Shown: one piece after another, positions 31,138 through 36,241 of the stretch | Layout of the letters: each line of letters starts with the position of its first letter | Numbering within the stretch: the first letter of the stretch is position 1 | Assembly: GCA_021201095.1 (NCBI GenBank) | Contig: JAJQFO010000205.1 | Span: 39,067 to 75,307 of the forward strand | DNA from: Lachnospiraceae bacterium | GTDB taxonomy: Bacteria; Bacillota; Clostridia; Lachnospirales; Lachnospiraceae | Direction of reading: 5' to 3' | Length of the DNA stretch: 36,241 nucleotides | Notes under the pieces: generated by a model | The model's input: only the letters and a program-made list of their open reading frames with translations | What the model was told of the DNA's origin: nothing | The model's database searches: none | Program-made: the position numbers and the translations under genes

Positions 31138-32109
31138 TTACCCCAGATGGTGGCACGCCGCATAGTGATCTCCGCCCAGCGGTTTCATCTGCGGGGTACT
31201 GTTTTTACATTCGTCTGTCGCGTAAGGACAGCGCGCGGCGAAGCGGCATCCCGGTCCGGGGTTCACAGGAGAGGAAACCTCTCCCTGCATTCCTTTTGAT
31301 TCACGGCTTTTTTCATAGTCCGGATCTGCTACCGGCACCGCATCCAGCAGGCCGACCGTGTAAGGATGCGCCGGATGGTCGTAAACCTCATCGACATCGC
31401 CGATCTCCACTATTTTCCCGGAATACATCACTGCCACGCGGTCCGAAATATAGCGGACGACGGAGAGGTCATGCGCCACCACCAGGTAGGTCAGGTTTCT
31501 CTGCTCCTGGATGTCGATCAGCATGTTGATGATCTGCGCCTGCACGGACACATCCAGAGCGGAGGTCGCCTCGTCGCAGACGATAAATTCCGGGTTGAGC
31601 GCGAGCGCTCTGGCAATTCCTACACGCTGGCGCTGGCCGCCGGAAAATTCATGCGGGAACCGGTTGGCATGCTCCCGGTGCAGCCCTACACAGTCCAGCA
31701 GATCGTAAACCATCTGCTGCCGTTCTGCCCGGTTTGCGCCGATCGAATGAATATCCAGTCCCTCCGAAATAATCTCGCCGACTGTAAAATAGGGGTTCAG
31801 CGAAGCATACGGATCCTGGAAAATCATCTGCATTTTGCAGGCCAGCTTTTCCTTGCGGATCTGGCGCTGAGAATAATTTGTAATATCTTTTCCATGGAAA
31901 AAAATGCTTCCGCCGTCCGAATTATAAAGATTTACAAGCGTCCGGCCCACCGTGGTCTTTCCGCAGCCGGACTCTCCCACCAGGCCAAGTGTCGTGCCTG
32001 CTTCAATCGTAAAGGAGATATCATCCACGGCATGGAGGGTTTTCCCATGGCCAAGGCCGAAATATTTTTTCAGGTTTCTGACATCCAGCAAAACTTCTCT
32101 GTCACTCAC
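31138..32109 (-). CDS. oppF: Oligopeptide/dipeptide ABC transporter ATP-binding protein (OppF-type)
   Basis: One of two ATPases driving peptide import at the inner face of the membrane. The 323 residues show Walker A GESGCGKTT, the signature FSGGQRQRV, Walker B FIVCDEATSALD and the OppD/F-type C-terminal extension (GCRFAARCPYATDEC). The start is a GTG with GGGAGG 11 nt upstream; it follows oppD by only 18 bp. In Opp systems OppF and OppD form a heterodimer. OppF is assigned by gene order and length, since peptide and nickel importers share this architecture. Confidence 0.9.
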   Translation of the reverse strand: MSDREVLLDVRNLKKYFGLGHGKTLHAVDDISFTIEAGTTLGLVGESGCGKTTVGRTLVNLYNSDGGSIFFHGKDITNYSQRQIRKEKLACKMQMIFQDPYASLNPYFTVGEIISEGLDIHSIGANRAERQQMVYDLLDCVGLHREHANRFPHEFSGGQRQRVGIARALALNPEFIVCDEATSALDVSVQAQIINMLIDIQEQRNLTYLVVAHDLSVVRYISDRVAVMYSGKIVEIGDVDEVYDHPAHPYTVGLLDAVPVADPDYEKSRESKGMQGEVSSPVNPGPGCRFAARCPYATDECKNSTPQMKPLGGDHYAACHHLG

Positions 32110-32127
32110 CGTCTCATACGCCTCCCT

Positions 32128-33195
32128 TCAGCTCTCTGCCTGTGTCCGCGCAAGCTTCAGTACGTCCTGGTCGCGTCCGACCAGCTGCGGCACTTCGACC
32201 GGACATTCCCGGTCAAGCAGCCAGCAGTTCGCGGAATGCTCCTCCGTAATCTGGTAGCTGCACGGCGCGTGATCCATACAGACATTCATGCAGTACGGGC
32301 ACCGGGCCGCAAACCCGCATCCGCGCGGCGGTGCAAACAGATCCGGCGGCGTCCCCGGAATGCTGTAAAGGCGGCTGCGCTCCTGCGCGTGCAGCTGCGG
32401 CACAGACCCCAGCAGCCCCCAGGTGTACGGGTGCCGCGCATGATAAAAAATATCATTCAAAGAGCCTGTCTCAATGATCTGTCCCGCATACATGACTGCC
32501 ACCCGGTCTGCCATCCGCGCCACGACTCCCAGGTTGTGCGTGATGAAAATGATGCTCATATTCGCTTCCCGCTTCAGATCATTCATCAGATTCAGGATCT
32601 GCGACTGAATGGTCACGTCCAGTGCCGTCGTCGGCTCATCCGCAAACAGGATCGCCGGATCACAGGACAGAGCCATCGCAATCATCACGCGCTGCCGCTG
32701 CCCGCCGGACATGGTATGCGGAAAGCGTTCAAATACCTGTTCCGGATTGGGAAGTCCCACTTTCGCAAGCAGGGAAATCGCCTTCTCCCTCGCCTCCTGA
32801 TAAGGAACCTTTGCATGCTTGCGGATCGCCTCGCAGATCTGCTTTCCCACCTTCGTGGTGGGGTTCAGAGAAGTCATGGCATCCTGGAAAATCATGGAAA
32901 ACTCTTTTCCGCGCAGCTTTTCCATTTCCTTATCGCTGAGCCTGGCAATATCTACGTCCAGACTGCCGTTGGTATAGCGGATCGACCCGCCCCGGATTTC
33001 CGCAGGAGGCTCCGGATTCAGGCGCATGACCGTCTGCACGGTCACAGATTTCCCGCAGCCGGATTCTCCGACGATGGCCAGCGTCTCTCCCCGGTCGAGG
33101 GAAAAATCAATCCCCCGCACCGCCTGCACCTCACCGTTTGCTGTTAAAAATGATACCTTCAGGTTTTCAACTGTCAGCAGCCGTTCTTTTCCCAT
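32128..33195 (-). CDS. oppD: Oligopeptide/dipeptide ABC transporter ATP-binding protein (OppD-type)
   Basis: This is the partner ATPase of OppF. The 355 residues contain Walker A GESGCGKS, the signature MSGGQRQRV and Walker B ILFADEPTTALD. The cysteine-rich C-terminal region (FAARCPYCMNVCMDHAPC...NCWL) is typical of OppD/DppD proteins. GGGGAAGG lies just before the ATG. It lies 73 bp downstream of oppC. Confidence 0.9.
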   Translation of the reverse strand: MGKERLLTVENLKVSFLTANGEVQAVRGIDFSLDRGETLAIVGESGCGKSVTVQTVMRLNPEPPAEIRGGSIRYTNGSLDVDIARLSDKEMEKLRGKEFSMIFQDAMTSLNPTTKVGKQICEAIRKHAKVPYQEAREKAISLLAKVGLPNPEQVFERFPHTMSGGQRQRVMIAMALSCDPAILFADEPTTALDVTIQSQILNLMNDLKREANMSIIFITHNLGVVARMADRVAVMYAGQIIETGSLNDIFYHARHPYTWGLLGSVPQLHAQERSRLYSIPGTPPDLFAPPRGCGFAARCPYCMNVCMDHAPCSYQITEEHSANCWLLDRECPVEVPQLVGRDQDVLKLARTQAES

Positions 33196-33268
33196 TGTAC
33201 CTTCCCCGTTGTTCTTTCCCTGCGTTATGATGTACAGATTTCTCCATTCTTCATTTATACCTGCCGCT

Positions 33269-34255
33269 CTACGCGTGCGCCTTCATTCTTTTAAGCTTCC
33301 GAAGTCTCCGTGCATTGTATTCCTCATCGCGCAGCCTCGGATCCAGGGCGTCACGGATACAGTTGCCCAGCATGAAAAACGCAAAAATCATCACTGTGAT
33401 CACCACAGACGGCCATAAAAACAGGTGGAATTTGGAAGGAATCAGGAAATAGCTGACGCCGTCCGTCGACAGCTGCCCCAGCGAAACTCCCGGCGGAGTC
33501 ACGCCCAGACCGATATAGGCCATACCGGCTTCTGTAAAAATCGCACCCGGGATCGAGGAAGAAAGACCGACGACAATATTTCCGAGGATATTTGGAAGAA
33601 TGTGCCGGAAAATAATCCTGCCAGCCCCGGCTCCCTGTACCTTTGCCGCCAGCGTAAATTCCCGGTTTTTAAACTGCAGCACACGCCCGCGGAAGGAGCG
33701 GGCCGACCCCATCCAGCCGGATAACGCCATGGCGATGATCAGGGAGCGTACCGAGCCGCCCATCACAATAATCAGAAGAATCAGGTAAATCAGCGAGGGG
33801 ATACAGAGCATGATATCGCAGATGCGCATGATGGCCATATCCACCCAGCCGCCGCACCAGCCAGCGATGGCACCAATCACCGTTCCCAGGATGAAGGGAG
33901 CAAGCGCTCCAAGAAAGCCTATAACTAAGGAAGCCCTCGCGCCGACCCAGACGCGTGTCCACATATCGCGCCCTGTCACATCCGTTCCAAAGAGGTGCTC
34001 CAGGGAAGGTTTCAGATTTGTGTGCAGCAAATCGGTAGCGGTATAGGAATACGGTGAAAGGATGGGGGCAAAAATGGCCAGCAGGATCATGATCAGGATG
34101 ATCACAATGCAGACATCCGCCAGCCGGTTCCTCAGCAGACGCTTCCAGACCTCCGGCCAGTAGCGGACCGAGGGACGCACAATCTGCTCACTGTCCCGCC
34201 GGCTGTCATCCACCGGGGTAAAGTCAAATGTTGTTTTCTCATCTTTTCCGTTCAT
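33269..34255 (-). CDS. oppC: Peptide ABC transporter permease (OppC-type)
   Basis: The 328 residues have a ~40-residue cytoplasmic N-terminus, one early membrane segment (LADVCIVIILIMILLAIFAP), the periplasm-side TDVTGRDMWTRVWVGAR block and a BPD_transp_1 domain of about five segments. The EAA-type loop contacting the ATPases is around RIIFRHILPNILGNI. These features are standard for OppC. AAGGAG lies 5 nt before the ATG. It is downstream of oppB by 81 bp. Confidence 0.92.
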   Translation of the reverse strand: MNGKDEKTTFDFTPVDDSRRDSEQIVRPSVRYWPEVWKRLLRNRLADVCIVIILIMILLAIFAPILSPYSYTATDLLHTNLKPSLEHLFGTDVTGRDMWTRVWVGARASLVIGFLGALAPFILGTVIGAIAGWCGGWVDMAIMRICDIMLCIPSLIYLILLIIVMGGSVRSLIIAMALSGWMGSARSFRGRVLQFKNREFTLAAKVQGAGAGRIIFRHILPNILGNIVVGLSSSIPGAIFTEAGMAYIGLGVTPPGVSLGQLSTDGVSYFLIPSKFHLFLWPSVVITVMIFAFFMLGNCIRDALDPRLRDEEYNARRLRKLKRMKAHA

Positions 34256-34336
34256 TTGTGCTCCTTAATGAATTCCCGGCAGGGATTTTGAATTCTGTGG
34301 TAAGGAGGCGTACTCCATACTCTGCAGAAAATGGTC

Positions 34337-35254
34337 TCACATAATTTTCACTCTCGGATCAATCAGTCCGTATACCAGGTCCACAATAAAGTTTGCCGCC
34401 ACCACGACCACCGCCTGAAAGACAACCAGGCCAAGCGCCATCGTATAATCAAGCTCATTGATAGAAGTGACGAAATACCGCCCCAATCCCGGTATGGAGA
34501 AAATCTTTTCGATCACATAAGATCCCATCAGAAGCCCGGCAATCTCCAGGCCAAGGTTTGTAATCAGAGGCAGAATGGCGTTGCGGATCTGATGAAAAAC
34601 GGTAATCCGCACACGGGAAAGACCTTTTGCTTTCGCAGTTTTTAAATAATCCTGCTGTCCGACCTCTAGCATCAGCGTGCGCATGGAACGGCAGTGGCTG
34701 GCTACCAGTCCCAGTGCAAGGCAGAGCGTCGGAATGATGGTATGGCGGAAGCTGGTCCATCCGCCGGCCGGCAGCAGCCCAAGCCTTACCGACAGAACCA
34801 GCTGAAGGACTGCCGCCAGCACATAAGAAGGAATGGCAGTCGTCAGAATGGTCAGCAGCTGTGTCGAAAGATCGACCGCGCCGCCCCGTCTCCCGGCTGA
34901 GATTATCCCCAGAAGAATTCCTGTCGGAATGCCGATTATCATCGCCTGGAGGGCAAGCTGTGCCGTGACCGGGAAATACTGGATGATCACATCATTCACG
35001 CTCCGGCCCGCATGCGCCAGGGAATACCCGAAATTCAGATGGACGAGATTATTCATAAAGCGCAGATACTGCTGCCATAAAGGGTCATTCAGGCCATAAT
35101 AGTCCATCAGCTTCTCCGCGTTTGTCATATCCAGCGGGTTAGCAACAATAAACGGATTGCCCGGAAGCATCCGGATCAGAAAAAAACAGATCGTAGCGAT
35201 CGCCCAGATCGTGGCAACCGATATCAGAAGACGTTTTAAAATATATTTTGCCAT
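34337..35254 (-). CDS. oppB: Peptide ABC transporter permease (OppB-type)
   Basis: The 305 residues start with the usual OppB N-terminus (MAKYILKRLLISVATIWAIATICFFLIRMLPG), a first membrane helix followed by GDP-like text (here GNPFIV). Several more helices and the EAA-type loop (VFHQIRNAILPLITNLGLEIAGLL) follow. I chose the ATG at 35254 because the longer frame back to 35416 is not hydrophobic or family-like, although the ribosome binding site here is weak (GAGAAAAG). It follows oppA by 151 bp. Confidence 0.92.
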   Translation of the reverse strand: MAKYILKRLLISVATIWAIATICFFLIRMLPGNPFIVANPLDMTNAEKLMDYYGLNDPLWQQYLRFMNNLVHLNFGYSLAHAGRSVNDVIIQYFPVTAQLALQAMIIGIPTGILLGIISAGRRGGAVDLSTQLLTILTTAIPSYVLAAVLQLVLSVRLGLLPAGGWTSFRHTIIPTLCLALGLVASHCRSMRTLMLEVGQQDYLKTAKAKGLSRVRITVFHQIRNAILPLITNLGLEIAGLLMGSYVIEKIFSIPGLGRYFVTSINELDYTMALGLVVFQAVVVVAANFIVDLVYGLIDPRVKIM

Positions 35255-35353
35255 AGCTTTTCTCAACTTTCCGGCAACCGAGATCCTGCCATCTCTCCGG
35301 CGAAAGGTCATCAGGCAGGAAATCCAAAAAGGACACAGCAGCTTATTTTCATG

Positions 35354-35379
35354 CTGCCCCGATGCTGACACCGGGGCAG
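35354..35379 (-). other. Intercistronic hairpin between oppA and oppB
   Basis: CTGCCCCG (35354-35361) and CGGGGCAG (35372-35379) form an 8-bp stem with no T-run on the - strand. An alternative GCAGC/GCTGC stem overlaps its downstream side. Such hairpins after substrate-binding-protein genes often protect the upstream mRNA and give more binding protein than permease; that role here is inference. Confidence 0.4.
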
Positions 35380-35405
35380 ACACAAATATACAGGTGTTCT
35401 TTTGA

Positions 35406-36241
35406 TTAGTGCGCATACACCACTACATTTGCAAAGGAATATCCATAATCCAGAGTGGATTCATACGTATATCCCTCTACATAGTCCTGGGTGATGAAAT
35501 AGCTGCCGCCCTCCTGGATCGGGAAGTATACATACGCGCTGTAGAGCATCTGCTCCGCCTCGGCCACCTTGGAGAAATAGCTTTCCTCGTCAAAATCAAC
35601 GTATGCGTCAGCAATCAGTGCGTCGTATTCCTCATCGGCGTGCATGGATGCCATGGAAGCGGGGACGCCGGAAGCCTGGAAGCCTGCCGGGTCAGACACC
35701 TCGCCGGTGGTAATCCAGTAGTTCAGAAGCTCCAGCTCATCGTCCGTATTTACGGAGAGCTGCTGCAGATAAATATCGAAATCCATGTAAACCATCGACA
35801 TAACAGCGGAAGAAATCGGCTGCAGGTTGATCGTAATATTGGTCAGCCCCAGATCATTTTCCCAGATGGAAACAGCCGTTTCCGCGAGAAGCTTCTGCGC
35901 GTCTGTTTCAAAGGTGAGGTAGGTAATCGTTGGAAGCTCAGATACATCGCTGTAGCCCAGCTCGTCCAGAGCCGCCTGCAGGTATTCCTTTGCTGCATCC
36001 GTATCGCCGGAAAGCGGAGCAACCTCCTCCAGCTCATATTCGTCTACATAAGCTGTTCCTTCCGTCGTGCCGGTCACAGAGGATGCCACATAGCGGTTCG
36101 TCGCCTGTCCGCTGCCGAGTACAGAAGCAATCGCCTCACGGTCAAGGGCATAGCAAAGAGCTTTGCGGAAATTCTCATTCTGCATCAGAGCGGTCACATC
36201 ATCGCCTCTGGAGGTGAAGCCGGCTCCGTCCGTATAAGTGC
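35406..36241 (-). CDS. oppA: Peptide ABC transporter substrate-binding protein (OppA-type, 5' partial)
   Basis: The C-terminal ~277 residues of a family 5 extracellular solute-binding protein; the frame is open to the right window edge, so the signal peptide and N-terminal lobe are outside. Family-typical text includes NENFRKALCYALDREAIASVLG near the left of the fragment, YLTFETDAQKLLAETAVSIWENDLGLTNITINLQPI in the middle and YSAYVYFPIQEGGSYFITQDYVEGY near the end. It would be a lipoprotein that captures peptides outside the cell. It is the first gene of the visible opp operon, so the promoter of the locus lies beyond the window. Confidence 0.9.
   Translation of the reverse strand, partial: TYTDGAGFTSRGDDVTALMQNENFRKALCYALDREAIASVLGSGQATNRYVASSVTGTTEGTAYVDEYELEEVAPLSGDTDAAKEYLQAALDELGYSDVSELPTITYLTFETDAQKLLAETAVSIWENDLGLTNITINLQPISSAVMSMVYMDFDIYLQQLSVNTDDELELLNYWITTGEVSDPAGFQASGVPASMASMHADEEYDALIADAYVDFDEESYFSKVAEAEQMLYSAYVYFPIQEGGSYFITQDYVEGYTYESTLDYGYSFANVVVYAH

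Noticed and set aside
35354-35379. Intrinsic terminator after oppA
   Set aside because: There is no T-run on the - strand, and the opp genes continue immediately downstream.
35255-35416. N-terminal extension of OppB
   Set aside because: It is polar, overlaps the oppA-oppB hairpin and lacks family similarity; OppB proteins begin at the first membrane helix.

Overview
The window looks like chromosomal DNA from an anaerobic Firmicute of the Clostridia, most likely Lachnospiraceae-like. The evidence is Shine-Dalgarno-led genes, a topoisomerase IV pair away from any replication origin, an iron-sulfur type QueH, oligopeptide ABC transport and a degenerate GGDEF protein. Base composition is balanced to slightly GC-rich. 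The family assignment is inference. No tRNA, rRNA, CRISPR array, IS element or prophage was seen.

Layout. Left end (1-7 kb): the 3' part of an OmpA/MotB-like envelope gene (+), then aspS and an aconitase-superfamily hydratase (both -), then a membrane protein with a degenerate GGDEF domain (+). Middle (7-20 kb), all on the - strand: parC and parE, a left-handed beta-helix nucleotidyltransferase-like gene, topB, a small AT-rich coiled-coil ORF, asd, argH and queH. Right part (20-36 kb): one long - strand peptide-utilisation locus. In transcription order it holds oppA (cut by the window edge), oppB, oppC, oppD, oppF, a MalY/PatB-type aminotransferase, a GntR-regulator/S9-peptidase fusion, a second S9 peptidase, a class V aminotransferase, an M61-like peptidase and an ornithine cyclodeaminase-family gene. 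A strong intrinsic terminator follows the last gene.

Two things stand out. First, the 963-residue fusion joins a GntR DNA-binding domain and a shortened FCD-like ligand domain to a complete prolyl-oligopeptidase-type S9 peptidase. It lies inside a peptide import and degradation locus, so one polypeptide may both sense and destroy a peptide or amino acid signal. Its stop codon overlaps the start of a second S9 peptidase gene.

Second, almost every gap between genes, and several coding regions, carry short imperfect tandem repeats with unrelated unit sequences (periods of about 12, 15, 18, 26, 32, 35, 38, 42 and 44 bp). At two gene ends the unit is exactly 38 bp and spans the stop codon, so the gene tail itself has been copied. 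Within genes the periods are multiples of three and give pentapeptide, tetrapeptide or hexapeptide low-complexity inserts in otherwise conserved enzymes (class V aminotransferase, both S9 peptidases, topoisomerase III, probably the hydratase, QueH). This points to a general local-duplication process in this genome rather than one mobile repeat family.

Start codons were chosen by Shine-Dalgarno position and family N-termini. Six genes (aspS, the GGDEF gene, topB, asd, argH, oppB) therefore start downstream of the longest possible reading frame.
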